The notes under the pieces are model-generated. The model had not been told where the DNA came from. It worked only from the letters and a program-made list of their open reading frames with translations, and did not search any database. A program made the translations under genes and the position numbers. 64,000 nt of DNA from Tetramitus jugosus (taxonomy: Eukaryota; Heterolobosea; Eutetramitea; Acrasida; Vahlkampfiidae), in assembly GCA_937625935.1 (NCBI GenBank), contig OW569369.1:424900-488899 (forward strand), read 5' to 3'. The number at the start of each line of letters is the position of its first letter. Position 1 is the stretch's first letter. Below are positions 10,499 to 20,587 of this stretch, piece by piece.

Positions 10499-12112
10499 TC
10501 ATAATGTGAGAGTTATTGAATGAGTGTCACAATGTTGGACAACCTTCTCGCGGAAACTATTGTCTCGCTGATTATTGCACCAAGAGAGGCGGCGAAGATT
10601 CTTCATGTACGATAATGCCTTCTCTGTGATTGACTCTTGGTTGCAGCTGTTCATAAATAGTGTGTGTAAATTCGGCAAATGAGCAAAAGCTTCGTCTGTG
10701 AGTTGAGTGCAACTACCAATGTTGAGTGTGTGAACGCTCGTCACATGACGGAGTGCTTCATCTGTAATCTGATTACAACAGGCCATATATAATGTATGAA
10801 TTCCACTCAAATGAACAAATGCATTGTCCGTAATTTGACTGCAATAGGACATATTGAGTGTATGAATTCCACTCAAATGAGAGAATGCATGGTCAGTGAT
10901 TTGTTTGCAACCGAGAATAGAGAGCGTTTGAATTCCAGTCAAATGAGGAAACACATTATCTGTGATTTGAGTACAATTCATCATCTCGAGTGTATTAATT
11001 CCTGCCAAATGAGTGAATGCACTGTCAGTGATTTGATCACAATTACTCATACAGAGTGTGTGAATACCAGTCAAATGAGCAAATGCATTGTTTGTAATGG
11101 CCGTGCAACCACTCATATCGAGTGTGTGGATGCCCGTTAAGTGAGAAAGGGCTTGATCTGTGATTTGATCACAATCACACATAAAGACTGAATGAATACC
11201 GGTCAGATGAGAGAAGGCATTGTCTGTGATGCCTGTGCAACCATTCACTCTGAGCGAATGAATACCTGTCAAATGCTGAAATGTATCACCAGTTATTTGG
11301 GTACAGCCAATCATAAGGAGAGTGTGAATTCCAGTCAAATGACATAGGGCTTGATCTGTAATTTTAGTGCAATAATTCATAACAAGTGTACGAATACCTT
11401 TTAAATGAGAAAAGGCTTGGTCAGTGACTTGATTGCACTCACTCATATGGAGCGTATGAATACCAGTCAAATAATGAAATGCATTGTCCGTGATTCGAGT
11501 GCAACTGTTCATACCGAGCGTATGAATTCCTTTCAAATGAGGAAAAGCTAGGTCAGTGATTTGACTGCAACCACTCATATTGAGCGTGTGAATGCCAGTC
11601 AAATAATGATACGCTTTGTCTGTGATCTGATTGCAATAGGTCATATGTAGTGTGTGAATACCAGTCAGATACGAGAATGCCTTATCAGTGATGTTACGAC
11701 AACTACTCATATGGAGCGTATGAATACCAGTCAAATGAGCAAAGGCTATATCTGTGATTTGATTACAACTTCTAATATTGAGCGTGTGAATGCCTTCCAA
11801 AAATCGGAAATGCTCATCCACTACCTGACCATTCCTTGTTAAGTCTATATTAAACAGTGTTCCTTGTCCCAGTCGAAACCAATGTTCAATTTCTTGACTT
11901 GTCAAATTGCGCCGTAGTGTTCTCTTCTTGTTGAACATGAACAATCGATTGAATTTGAATTGATTAATTCCTTTGCAAGTGTAACTCAATTTCAACCATT
12001 CGAAAGTGTCACAAAACTCAATAATCTTTGACCATGTGTCCTTGCAAAGCATAGAACAAATTTCATTGGTGAGCTTTCGCTCGATTGCTTCCTTGTTGCC
12101 ATCGTCGGACAT
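10499..12112 (-). CDS. Leucine-rich-repeat protein with 18 near-identical 22-aa units
   Basis: A 537-aa protein; ATG at 12112 chosen because the longer frame (from 12199) adds only a Phe/Lys-rich stretch. An N-terminal region (about 20-60) resembles an F-box-like helical segment (TWSKIIEFCDTFEWLKLSYTC). It is followed by 18 consecutive 22-residue repeats of the form HLTGIHTLxMxxCxQITDxAF, the Cys-containing AMN1/LRR type found in F-box substrate receptors. Each unit is a 66-bp DNA repeat. Units vary mainly at the exposed x positions, a pattern expected for a binding surface. Probably a scaffold or ubiquitin-ligase receptor; the F-box call is weak. Confidence 0.8.
   Translation of the reverse strand: MSDDGNKEAIERKLTNEICSMLCKDTWSKIIEFCDTFEWLKLSYTCKGINQFKFNRLFMFNKKRTLRRNLTSQEIEHWFRLGQGTLFNIDLTRNGQVVDEHFRFLEGIHTLNIRSCNQITDIAFAHLTGIHTLHMSSCRNITDKAFSYLTGIHTLHMTYCNQITDKAYHYLTGIHTLNMSGCSQITDLAFPHLKGIHTLGMNSCTRITDNAFHYLTGIHTLHMSECNQVTDQAFSHLKGIRTLVMNYCTKITDQALCHLTGIHTLLMIGCTQITGDTFQHLTGIHSLRVNGCTGITDNAFSHLTGIHSVFMCDCDQITDQALSHLTGIHTLDMSGCTAITNNAFAHLTGIHTLCMSNCDQITDSAFTHLAGINTLEMMNCTQITDNVFPHLTGIQTLSILGCKQITDHAFSHLSGIHTLNMSYCSQITDNAFVHLSGIHTLYMACCNQITDEALRHVTSVHTLNIGSCTQLTDEAFAHLPNLHTLFMNSCNQESITEKALSYMKNLRRLSWCNNQRDNSFREKVVQHCDTHSITLTL
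10646..11830. repeat. Coding tandem repeat, 66-bp unit, about 18 copies
   Basis: On the minus strand the period is 66 bp (22 codons), with recurring words for HLTGIHTL and ITDxAF. Copies are imperfect at the DNA level but strictly in frame, so expansion occurred by whole units. Boundaries are approximate. Confidence 0.8.
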
Positions 12113-12264
12113 TTTCGTCGTCTCGTTACGTTTATCTGTGTTTTCTTTGATCAAACCTTGGTCGAAAAAAAATACGAGTTTAAACATGAAACTCTTCAAG
12201 AAAGATGTTCTGGTTTGGGGTTTATTGAACTGAAAACTCGAGAAGAGAATACAAGATTGTTAGT

Positions 12265-13527
12265 TCAGAACAGATAATGTCGCTTTTTATTGGGCTCCTC
12301 GAGGGCTCCCCTTGCTTTCAGCATCTTCTTGTCCTTTCTCAATTGTGTCAAATGGAAGGTACGATCGTGAACTTCACCATTCTCTTTCACTTCCATCCTC
12401 TGTCTGTCTGCAATAAGCTCCTGTTGCATCAATCGATTCATCAGTTCAGGCATATCAGCAAACATGCTTCCACCATAAATTTTCATGCAATGATCAAATG
12501 AAAAGTCTCTGTTGACTCGATAGGGCACACAGATTCGTCTAGCATTGACTGGCAACTCCCGTTCATTGGCAATCCTCTCCCGTTGCATCTGTTTTCTCTG
12601 TTCATAGTGCGATATTTCATAATCGCACTCTAGTCCTAATTGCGCACAGCGACCACATGTCGGCTTACTTAAATTACATGTTTGATGCGCTTTGAGACAA
12701 TGTTTGCACGGTGTTGCAGAAATGGTTTCATCTGTCGCCTTGTTTGTCGCATCGTCATCGTCATCGTCATCACCAACACCTTGATCTTCATCTTCCTCCT
12801 CTTCATCATCATCCTCATCATCATCCAAATCCCAATCATTATCCATCTCTACATCTTCATCACTGTCTCCAGTCTCCCGATCATTTTCATTCTTGTTATT
12901 CTTCTTCTTATTCTTCTTCTTCTTCTTCTCAGCTTCTTCTTTAGCAACATCAATCTTGACAAAATTTTCCACGACAGCCTTCATTTTTTTCGACTTGGTT
13001 CTCAAGCTCTTATCGTACACCTTCTTCTTTTCCACCTTGGTCGGATCCGACTTGTCTTTTGCAATGAGAAAAGAAAGTTCAGGTGGATACCCCATATTCG
13101 ATTGTTCAAGTGCCACACATTGATGACAAGGTGTACCACCTGTACAAGGTAAATTATTGACCGTGCAATAGTGACACTTGACTTTTTCAAATGTTCGATA
13201 GTAGCGATTGCGTTGACGACCTTGAGGAACTTTTTGACTTGGTTTGTTTTTTCGTTTTTTAGATTTGGTCGATGTAGATGATGTTGATGATGACCGTGAT
13301 GATGTTGATGTTGATGTTGATGATGGTGGTAGTGCTGTAGAAGATGAAAATTTGGAAGTGGTCGGAGTAATTGTGGTGTCGAGGATTTCTTTGAGAGGAT
13401 TGGTGTTACTGGCGAAACGAGGGGCTGTTGGTGGTTTGGGAGGTCGGCCCTTGTTATTTGATGTCTTCATAATAATTGGTTGTTGTTCGATCAGCTGATG
13501 ATTGTGTTTTTTTTTTGCTTTGTGCAT
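12265..13527 (-). CDS. Zn2Cys6-type protein with two clusters, first degenerate
   Basis: A 420-aa probable nuclear protein (a second possible start is Met20 at 13470). A cluster at residues 118-137 has C-x2-C-x6-C-x5-C-x2-C but no sixth Cys in the following 15 residues. A complete cluster at 274-301 has C-x2-C-x6-C-x6-C-x2-C-x6-C. Between them are a Lys-rich stretch (KKKKKNKKKNN) and a long acidic run of Asp/Glu. GRPPKPP near residue 27 is AT-hook-like. The region after the second cluster is basic and helical. By family it is a sequence-specific DNA-binding regulator. It is transcribed away from the neighbouring 13736 gene, sharing a 208-bp promoter interval. Confidence 0.75.
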   Translation of the reverse strand: MHKAKKKHNHQLIEQQPIIMKTSNNKGRPPKPPTAPRFASNTNPLKEILDTTITPTTSKFSSSTALPPSSTSTSTSSRSSSTSSTSTKSKKRKNKPSQKVPQGRQRNRYYRTFEKVKCHYCTVNNLPCTGGTPCHQCVALEQSNMGYPPELSFLIAKDKSDPTKVEKKKVYDKSLRTKSKKMKAVVENFVKIDVAKEEAEKKKKKNKKKNNKNENDRETGDSDEDVEMDNDWDLDDDEDDDEEEEDEDQGVGDDDDDDDATNKATDETISATPCKHCLKAHQTCNLSKPTCGRCAQLGLECDYEISHYEQRKQMQRERIANERELPVNARRICVPYRVNRDFSFDHCMKIYGGSMFADMPELMNRLMQQELIADRQRMEVKENGEVHDRTFHLTQLRKDKKMLKARGALEEPNKKRHYLF

Positions 13528-13735
13528 TTTTGAACATCATCGAAGAAGAATTTTTGAAGGTTCAACGAAAATCTGATTCTTCCCCGAAAAACAGGAACAA
13601 CGGCAAAAGAAGACAAAAAACTCCACCATCGCGAAAAACACGAAACTCGATTTCCCCTACCAGAAAACACCAACGACCCTCCCACCATCATCATAATTAT
13701 TTTTCATCATCATCACCAAACAACAACAGCAACAG

Positions 13736-15556
13736 ATGAGCAAAAAGAACACCAACACTAAAAAATCAAAAACAAGCACAACTACCACCACCACATCACT
13801 CATTGGCAGTAGTAGCACCCACAATGGAGATCACAGTGACCCAGAACTCAACATTATTTTCAAAAAGAGTTACCAAAATGCCAAACGTCACGTAGTTGAA
13901 ATGCCATGGCACCAACAATACGCATCCGATCCATCCGTCAATCAAAAATATAAAATTTTGACAACGTCACGTATTCTAAAGGGATATGATCAATCACCAT
14001 CAGATACACTATTCCGTACTCACACGTATGAATTTAGAATTGTTTATCCACCTACTAATGTTCACTTGATGAAGAATAATGGTGGAGTATCGAGTGATCA
14101 TGAAGGTAGTGAATATGATGATGAAGACAATGATGATGATGATGATGAAGATGATGACTACAATAATAATAATAATGGTAATAATAATGGTTGTTATTCA
14201 AGAAGAAATCAAACGAATAATAATCGATTGGCTACGACCCCTCGTAGTCCCATCTCTGCTGCTCATATTCGATTATTGAAACGTGTCAAATCATCGTCAT
14301 CTTCATCTTCATCATCTAACAGTAGAAACAAGAATCAAAACAATAGTAATAGTAATAATAATCAAAGTGGAGCATTCATAGAGTATAGATTGAGAGGAGC
14401 ACCTGTCATATCATACACTCAAATCAATAGTCCACAAGATGACTATATTGTAGTCATGACGTGGCCAGATGGTCTCAAGGCCAATTTCAAAGGAAAATTC
14501 AAATTGGAATTATCACTCTATTCATTTGATGATGATACAAATGATGATGATGATAAGAATAGTGGTGGCGGTGGTGATTTTAAAAAATTGGTCATGACCA
14601 ATCGATGGACAAGTGATGAATTTTCAGTTGTGAGTAAACCTGGCGTATGGATGAATCATCAAAAGAAGAAGATGGCAGCTGCTTCAAAGAACAACAAGGT
14701 GATGACAACGAATAATAATAATAATAATAACAATGTGTATAGTGGCGATAATATTTCAAATTTGAGCATTACACCATCATTGTTGGATATAATGACTGGT
14801 GGTGATGAAGATGAAGATGAGATGATGATGAAGCACTTTGGTTCCGATTCGTTCCCAACCATGGTTGTCAAATCAGAGAACACGATGAATCAACAACAAC
14901 AAATGGATCATGCGAACAATCATGGATCATTCATGCAACAATTGGGTGCACTGCACGACAATAACAATATGAACAATAGTAATAATACTCTATTGTTGTC
15001 GAATATGAACATGATGGGTGCTTCTACTGGTATGGGCAGCACTGTCAATTCAAATGCTAGCTCAGTTATTGCCAGTATCAATGAACGTGTGAACAATCAG
15101 CATGTAAATAGAGAGTCAACGAGTGGTATGAACATGAATAATAACCACATCAGTAGTGATAGTGGTGGTGGCAGTAGTAGTAGTGGCAATAGTAATAATA
15201 ATCAATTCTTTGATGATATGGAACCAAACTTGCTGCCGTCTCTCTCACTTCCTGCAGCCATGAGCACTCCATTGGGACCAGGCCCTGATGGTGATTATTT
15301 CGGTTCGTTAATGAACATGAGTCAACATTTGCTTGATCCGAATACTCCGGGTCAAGTGCTCTCACCCAACGGTCAGTTTATCATTAGTGAAACAATGAAC
15401 AATATCACAGGTGATGGTAGATTCCTTAGTTTGAGCTTTAGTGATTTTACTGGGGTCACAGGAAGAGCAATGGATTCTCAAGAGTGGGAATACGCCAGTC
15501 GGAACGATGACAATACTGACAGATTTTTCGAGAAAAACCTGATGAACAAGAAATAA
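13736..15556 (+). CDS. Unrecognised low-complexity protein
   Basis: A 606-aa protein of unknown function. Ordered blocks at about residues 35-105 (including TSRILKGY and YEFRIVYPP) and 218-300 (YRLRGAPVISYTQI, IVVMTWPDG, FKLELSLYSF, WTSDEFSVVSKPGVW) are beta-rich and separated by Asp and Asn tracts. The alternating strands ending in a Ser-Lys-Pro turn could be a beta-sandwich of the kind found in transcription factors, but no family can be named. The C-terminal half is Asn/Met/Ser-rich. No signal peptide or membrane helix. The start follows a long A/C-rich leader. Confidence 0.65.
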   Translation: MSKKNTNTKKSKTSTTTTTTSLIGSSSTHNGDHSDPELNIIFKKSYQNAKRHVVEMPWHQQYASDPSVNQKYKILTTSRILKGYDQSPSDTLFRTHTYEFRIVYPPTNVHLMKNNGGVSSDHEGSEYDDEDNDDDDDEDDDYNNNNNGNNNGCYSRRNQTNNNRLATTPRSPISAAHIRLLKRVKSSSSSSSSSNSRNKNQNNSNSNNNQSGAFIEYRLRGAPVISYTQINSPQDDYIVVMTWPDGLKANFKGKFKLELSLYSFDDDTNDDDDKNSGGGGDFKKLVMTNRWTSDEFSVVSKPGVWMNHQKKKMAAASKNNKVMTTNNNNNNNNVYSGDNISNLSITPSLLDIMTGGDEDEDEMMMKHFGSDSFPTMVVKSENTMNQQQQMDHANNHGSFMQQLGALHDNNNMNNSNNTLLLSNMNMMGASTGMGSTVNSNASSVIASINERVNNQHVNRESTSGMNMNNNHISSDSGGGSSSSGNSNNNQFFDDMEPNLLPSLSLPAAMSTPLGPGPDGDYFGSLMNMSQHLLDPNTPGQVLSPNGQFIISETMNNITGDGRFLSLSFSDFTGVTGRAMDSQEWEYASRNDDNTDRFFEKNLMNKK

Positions 15557-15675
15557 ACACACTGTTTATGGTTGTATCAATCAACAAGCAACATGACTAC
15601 TAATTCATTGGCGCGAAACAAGAAATTCTATTACCTTTCAAACTTGGCTCGATATCGGTTCGTCAACCAAAAAAG

Positions 15676-16650
15676 ATGCTTACACACACAACTAACAACT
15701 CTGCGGATAAACGAATTTTAGGTGTCTGTCCTCCATGTCTCGCACCCCAACCCTCAAGGGTCAAGCTTTCAATTATCTACCAACTCCTAAGCATAGGTTT
15801 GCTCATGCATTCTCAAGGGTCAAAGCATACTAACCCCTGTACTATCTTACGACACGGTTTTGCCTATCGTGAGGAGCTTATCCAAACGGTTAGCAAACAC
15901 ACTAGTCTTCAAAAAGAGGAATTCACAGACATCTTCTATGACGTAAATCAATTTATCCCATTGATTTTGATAAATTTATGGCTAAGAAAACGTGAGTTCA
16001 AGAATGGCAAAGAAGAGTGGACCTTGAAGCAAGTATCACAAGTTGGTCCTAACTTGAATTATCTTGAATGGGATAAGGAGGAAGCTATTCTAAGAGTTAT
16101 CCGAGAGAACGGATTGTTGAATCCACTCTCTTTATCGGCCATCAATCATGTCGTAGCTACCATTCCCACAGTTCGACACTCTGCCAACATTGATGGCGCC
16201 CGATTAAGATTGGAAGTTGCTGACTTTGGCAAGACTAAATCCTATATCGGATCAATAAGCGTTAACATTGATGAAACAAACGAGCTTCTCCCCTCACCTT
16301 CTCAACTTCTCCAATCGTCAGAAATAGCTTGTCCTGTGAGAAGCAAAGTTGTTGATTATATCTGCTGCCATGATTCCCTGCTCTACAAGCAATTACTGGA
16401 TAAACAGGTTGTGCACAACCTGAGATATGAGAATATTTATGACCCTCCCCCAGTTAGCTTTAAGTTGGACACTTTGGATGGTGCTAAAAGGTATTCGGAG
16501 CATCTGATAGAGCAAGCAAAGCTGAGAGAACAAGGAGAAGCATCTGACGATGATCGATTCATTACCAACGCAACAACAACCATCGTCTTCTCTGATGATG
16601 ACGATGACGATGATTGTGCCACTGATGACACGGATTGCGGGACTGAATAA
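15676..16650 (+). CDS. Hypothetical protein with acidic C-terminus
   Basis: A 324-aa protein that I do not recognise. The middle (about 60-215) is helix/strand mixed with no visible motif. The tail has a run of seven Asp then further Asp/Cys/Thr. There are ten or so scattered Cys but no regular zinc spacing. The first ATG after an in-frame stop was used. The neighbour downstream is a 1-kb interval without a convincing gene. Confidence 0.55.
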   Translation: MLTHTTNNSADKRILGVCPPCLAPQPSRVKLSIIYQLLSIGLLMHSQGSKHTNPCTILRHGFAYREELIQTVSKHTSLQKEEFTDIFYDVNQFIPLILINLWLRKREFKNGKEEWTLKQVSQVGPNLNYLEWDKEEAILRVIRENGLLNPLSLSAINHVVATIPTVRHSANIDGARLRLEVADFGKTKSYIGSISVNIDETNELLPSPSQLLQSSEIACPVRSKVVDYICCHDSLLYKQLLDKQVVHNLRYENIYDPPPVSFKLDTLDGAKRYSEHLIEQAKLREQGEASDDDRFITNATTTIVFSDDDDDDDCATDDTDCGTE

Positions 16651-17661
16651 TTTGTGGTCCTCTTATTGGGTTTTTAGCAACATCGATTAAATATTTCTTT
16701 GCTTGTAGTACAATTTATTAGACGTTCTTGGCATGTATTCATCTCAATAAGAGTTAGTTAAACATGCGAAGTTTCGAATGCAAGTGTTATCACACTTACA
16801 TTCACTGGTTCACCTAAATCTCCAGCTATCAACTGTTCTTAATGGAGTACAGGATCGCAACTACGACTATAAGTAGTTGATGTTGTCTAATGTTTGCTCA
16901 ACAAGATACGATTCTTCAAGTATTCTGTGTTGATATCGCTGTCTGATTCATGGCATCATAGCTATCTGAACCTGGCCATACGCAATCAGGCAGACTATAG
17001 TAGCGCCAGGTATCATAAGGACAAGATTCAATGACAAACCTTGCTGTTTCAAAGTGGTTACTCTTGTCTTGTTGTCGAGTATTATCAGTTTGACTTGTCA
17101 CTTTTGGGATCTTGGTTTCACGATGTAAAAGTTGAATGAATCTCGTAGGTCTATAGGTAGAAATGAGATCTGGTTACCAGCCAATGGACCTTCTCTATCC
17201 GATTCCTGTCACAGCTTCGTTAAAAGGAACAATATTGTGTCCCTGGCGTTGAAAGATGAGAGCCGCAAATTGGAGCAAACCACTTACAAAGACATCCTGT
17301 GCTTGAATCCCATGCCGAATATTCTTACAAAGAGAATGGGCACAAACGTCTTCTGAATGACATCTTCCTGGAGTGGCAGACCTTTCATGGGTGTCACAAG
17401 CACTTCTCATGAACCTTTCACCCATAAGTGACAGAATTTCTGACACTCCATGAACATGGTGCCCCTCCTCGCTCGAGAATCGTATCCGAATATTCTTGTT
17501 GACAGTTTCAAGTGAATATCGTGTTCCGCCGACAAGTTCCCCACCTTCCAAACCGTTAAAAGTCGGACACCTTTCAGAGTCAACCTGAGCAGAAAAACAA
17601 CAAACAAAAACTAACTAACAAACCAAACAAGTTACTATAACCACTACTATACTATATCAAA
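16651..17661. other. Interval with no convincing gene
   Basis: About 1 kb. Minus-strand frames at 17195-17551 (118 codons) and 16916-17101 (61 codons) are open, with unremarkable composition and no recognised domain. They could be two exons of a small minus-strand gene, but no clean splice pair was found. The right end (17590-17661) is an A/C-rich leader belonging to the 17662 gene. Confidence 0.4.
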
Positions 17662-17940
17662 ATGGCAAAGCTTAACCAATCTGAAGTCAATGTTAACTGG
17701 ATCATCGTCCTCGTCCTCGGTTTCTTCGGACCAATCGGTGCATTCGTCAACTCCAAGATTTTGATGAAGATGGAGAACGCATGGTTGGGTTACACTCTCT
17801 TTGCTTTCATCCCATTGCTCAACTTGTTGTGCTGGATTGATTTGGTATTGAAGGCAAAGAAGTTGCAAGAAGAAGGCTCCATTGACGAGTATGACCACGT
17901 CTTGGAATTCTTGGGTGGATTGCCATTGATGCACGAGTAA
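17662..17940 (+). CDS. Small two-helix membrane protein
   Basis: A 92-aa protein with two hydrophobic segments, about residues 11-30 (NWIIVLVLGFFGPIGAF) and 42-63 (LGYTLFAFIPLLNLLCWIDL), then a charged C-terminal tail. Codon use is strongly biased toward AAG, TTG, GGT and ATC/ATT, like the S-adenosylhomocysteinase gene at 33 kb and unlike most neighbours, suggesting high expression. An AATAAA at 18001-18006 lies 61 bp after the stop. Family not recognised; membrane location is inferred from hydropathy only. Confidence 0.7.
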   Translation: MAKLNQSEVNVNWIIVLVLGFFGPIGAFVNSKILMKMENAWLGYTLFAFIPLLNLLCWIDLVLKAKKLQEEGSIDEYDHVLEFLGGLPLMHE

Positions 17941-18000
17941 GCTCTCATGTGTGAGACAAGGCCGAACTGTGAACGACAGTCGTTCCATGTCGAACCAACG

Positions 18001-18006
18001 AATAAA
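18001..18006 (+). terminator. Poly(A) signal AATAAA
   Basis: Canonical hexamer 61 bp downstream of the small membrane-protein stop. Confidence 0.55.
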
Positions 18007-18122
18007 ACTGCTTGATTCATTCACTACAAAAACTTTTCGCGCGCTTCTCTCAAATTTCCTTGTTTGGTTTTATTGTTTCGCGCCAAAGTGGGAGTTCCTT
18101 TCGAAACTATAAAAGGACAAAC

Positions 18123-19076
18123 ATGAACACACCACTCAACTGGGATGAATTCATTCATGTTCTGCTCTTTCTTCCAGCTTCTGATACGTGTCATTATTCT
18201 CATTCCAACTCAACTGCCTATGACTGCATCATATCCAATCAAGAGTTGTGGACAATGCTGTTCAAGAGAGATTTCGCCTGGGTCAGGGAGCAAGGATCAA
18301 CTGGACCACAATCGTTTCTATTGACACCCACAGACACCACGCTGATGGTGGGTCAGCACTGCTGCGAGGCAATGCGGGATTATGTGTGCACTTACCTTCG
18401 GTTTCATCAATTTCCGTTCTATCGAGTCGACCCCAGGTCGTTCAAAGCCGCGAAGGGAGTAAAGGTTTTGTTCAGTGCGTGCAACAACCGAATGAATCAG
18501 TTAGTGGTTGATACCTTGAAAAATCAGCAATTGGTGATACAACAGAATGGTGTACCTTACAAAGAGCCGATTGCCATAGATTTAAGTTTTGTGTGGTTGG
18601 CTTTCCGCCAACCCAAAGAGACTCCATTGGCATTTCAATTTTGGATGATCGGTCAACACTCGAAGACAAATCCATCAACTGCAAGGGACTACTATCGCGC
18701 AGCTAAATGCTTGATGATCACAATTGACACGAATCATGCATGGAGCGAGGACAGTTATTCCGTAAGTCCTTCACATGATGGTACCAACTCTTTGTCGCTC
18801 GCTCTGGCTGCTCTCACAGAGAACAGATCAAAACTAAAGCTTGAACCACCCAGGGCCTGTAAGGGTGTGTTGGTTGTTGGAATTGGTGCTTGGCCAGAAG
18901 CTGCACCCATTTCCAAACAGAGATTCCTCAAGGACTGTGCTCAATCTTTTGATGTTTTGCCTTTGGAATACTTTGAGTTGACCGAGAACAATGCAATGGT
19001 AATGTCTGACGTTCTATTGAAGCGCCTTTACTCATTTCATCAACAGGCTGCTCTTGACGATAGTCTCTGCTCTTGA
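18123..19076 (+). CDS. F-box-like protein, copy 1 of a tandem pair
   Basis: A 317-aa protein, start at ATG 18123, which aligns with the start of its paralogue at 19233. An N-terminal helical block (LNWDEFIHVLLFLPASDTCHYSHSNSTAYDCIISNQELWTMLF, positions 5-48) has F-box-like spacing: a leucine/phenylalanine helix, then a central helix ending in a Trp in the ELW context. F-box proteins are SCF ubiquitin-ligase receptors. The C-terminal region carries KGVLVVGIGAWPEAAP and is not assigned to a known fold. It shares a 142-bp identical block with copy 2 (see repeat). Confidence 0.7.
   Translation: MNTPLNWDEFIHVLLFLPASDTCHYSHSNSTAYDCIISNQELWTMLFKRDFAWVREQGSTGPQSFLLTPTDTTLMVGQHCCEAMRDYVCTYLRFHQFPFYRVDPRSFKAAKGVKVLFSACNNRMNQLVVDTLKNQQLVIQQNGVPYKEPIAIDLSFVWLAFRQPKETPLAFQFWMIGQHSKTNPSTARDYYRAAKCLMITIDTNHAWSEDSYSVSPSHDGTNSLSLALAALTENRSKLKLEPPRACKGVLVVGIGAWPEAAPISKQRFLKDCAQSFDVLPLEYFELTENNAMVMSDVLLKRLYSFHQQAALDDSLCS
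18855..18996 (+). repeat. 142-bp block identical to 19989-20130
   Basis: The two F-box-like paralogues differ widely across most of their length but match base for base over these 142 bp near the 3' end. This suggests recent gene conversion rather than uniform divergence. Confidence 0.85.
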
Positions 19077-19232
19077 AGATGTAGATGATGTGATAGTTGG
19101 TGGCAAGCTTTCACCAGTTGCATCACCATCAAGATGCACCTTGAGTTAAACTCAAGCGGCTCGAATGTTGATATCAATTTTGCCTGGTTAGGCTGGTTCC
19201 AGCAATAAACTTCAAGCTGGAAAACAAAAAAT

Positions 19233-20138
19233 ATGAACACAACACTCAGCCGGGATGAATTCTTCCATGTTCTGCTCTTTCTTCCAGCTTCTGATGTCTC
19301 TCATTTTTCTCAGATCAATTCAACTGCCTATGACTGCATCATATCCGATCAGGGCTTGTGGACAGTTCTTCTCAAGAGAGATTTCGCACTGGTCATGGAA
19401 CAACGACCTCAACAAGGATCGACAGGACAACAATCCTTTCTATTGACACACACAGACACCACGCTGATGGTGGGTCGGCACTGCTGCGAGGCAATGCGAG
19501 ATTATGTGTGCACTTTCCTTCGATTTCATCAATTTCCGTTCTATCGAGTCGACCCCAGGTCCATGAACGACGCAACCAAGCACACGACATCAAAGATAAT
19601 GTTCCATCCAGATAGCAATAGCTTGAATCAGTCAGTGATTGATGTTTTAATGCACCAACAATTTTCCTTATCACACGAGTCGTACAGAGAACAGATTGGG
19701 GTAGATGTAACTCCTTTGTTCATGGCTTCGAGACAACCAGAGGTGACTCCGAACTTGATATTTCAATTCTGGAAGATTGGTCAAGTATCGAAACCTCGTT
19801 CAGCTATTGCAAGGGCTTACTATCTTGGGACTCAATGCTTAGTGATCTCAGTTGACACAAATCATGCTTGGAACGAGGACAGTTATTCCACTTTCTTTCC
19901 ACATGGTTGTTTTTCTGAGAATTCTTTGTCCCGCGGTTTAGCTGGACTCACAGAGAGCAAATCATTATTGAATCTTGTACCACCAGATGCCTGTAAGGGT
20001 GTGTTGGTTGTTGGAATTGGTGCTTGGCCAGAAGCTGCACCCATTTCCAAACAGAGATTCCTCAAGGACTGTGCTCAATCTTTTGATGTTTTGCCTTTGG
20101 AATACTTTGAGTTGACCGAGAACAATGCAACAGTCTAG
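19233..20138 (+). CDS. F-box-like protein, copy 2, C-terminally shortened
   Basis: A 301-aa paralogue of the gene at 18123 with the same F-box-like N-terminus (LSRDEFFHVLLFLPASDV...GLWTVLL) and the same KGVLVVGIGAWPEAAP block. It ends at TAG 20136-20138, where copy 1 has ATG. Bases after that stop still align in frame with the last 25 or so codons of copy 1 (LLKRLYSFHQQAA-like), so copy 2 has lost its C-terminus by a nonsense change. The rest of the frame is open, so it may still be functional. Confidence 0.7.
   Translation: MNTTLSRDEFFHVLLFLPASDVSHFSQINSTAYDCIISDQGLWTVLLKRDFALVMEQRPQQGSTGQQSFLLTHTDTTLMVGRHCCEAMRDYVCTFLRFHQFPFYRVDPRSMNDATKHTTSKIMFHPDSNSLNQSVIDVLMHQQFSLSHESYREQIGVDVTPLFMASRQPEVTPNLIFQFWKIGQVSKPRSAIARAYYLGTQCLVISVDTNHAWNEDSYSTFFPHGCFSENSLSRGLAGLTESKSLLNLVPPDACKGVLVVGIGAWPEAAPISKQRFLKDCAQSFDVLPLEYFELTENNATV
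19989..20130 (+). repeat. 142-bp block identical to 18855-18996
   Basis: Second copy of the identical block shared by the tandem paralogues; the copy-2 stop follows it by a few bases. Confidence 0.85.
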
Positions 20139-20516
20139 TCTGATGTCCTATTGAGGTGTTTTTATACATTCCATCAACAAGCTGCTATTGAGGATATAGC
20201 TGAAAGTTCAATAGACATAAACTCTCCAAACAGGTATCCTTGCTCAAAGTAGATATCATAGATGTACCTCCCAGTCCAACATTCCTAACCGGCATTGTTC
20301 CTCGTAAGTTCTGGTTTGAGCAAGGTTGCTCATTCTTGTTGGACAATATATTCGGCTCAATCTTTTCAGGAGTGGGATCCTGTTTTTAATACCACCATCT
20401 CTATTATTTTCGATTTTGCTTCTTAATATTTCTTTCGTTGAGGCAGCAGTTTAAGGAACATGGATTTATGCTAAATATAGATACTTATGTTCCGATCCGA
20501 GAATTTTGGACACAAT

Positions 20517-20587
20517 TCTCCTATGGTCTAGTGGTATGATAGCGGACTCTGAATCCGTTGACGGTGGTTCGATTCCACCTAGGAGAA
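20517..20587 (+). tRNA. tRNA-Gln (CTG)
   Basis: Acceptor stem TCTCCTA/TAGGAGA pairs perfectly. The anticodon arm GCGGA-CTCTGAA-TCCGT gives anticodon CTG, reading CAG. T-arm GGTGG-TTCGATT-CCACC includes a standard B box. No intron. The acceptor 3' side ends at 20586 with A as discriminator. The gene ends 72 bp before the start of the 1222-aa CDS on the same strand. Confidence 0.95.
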
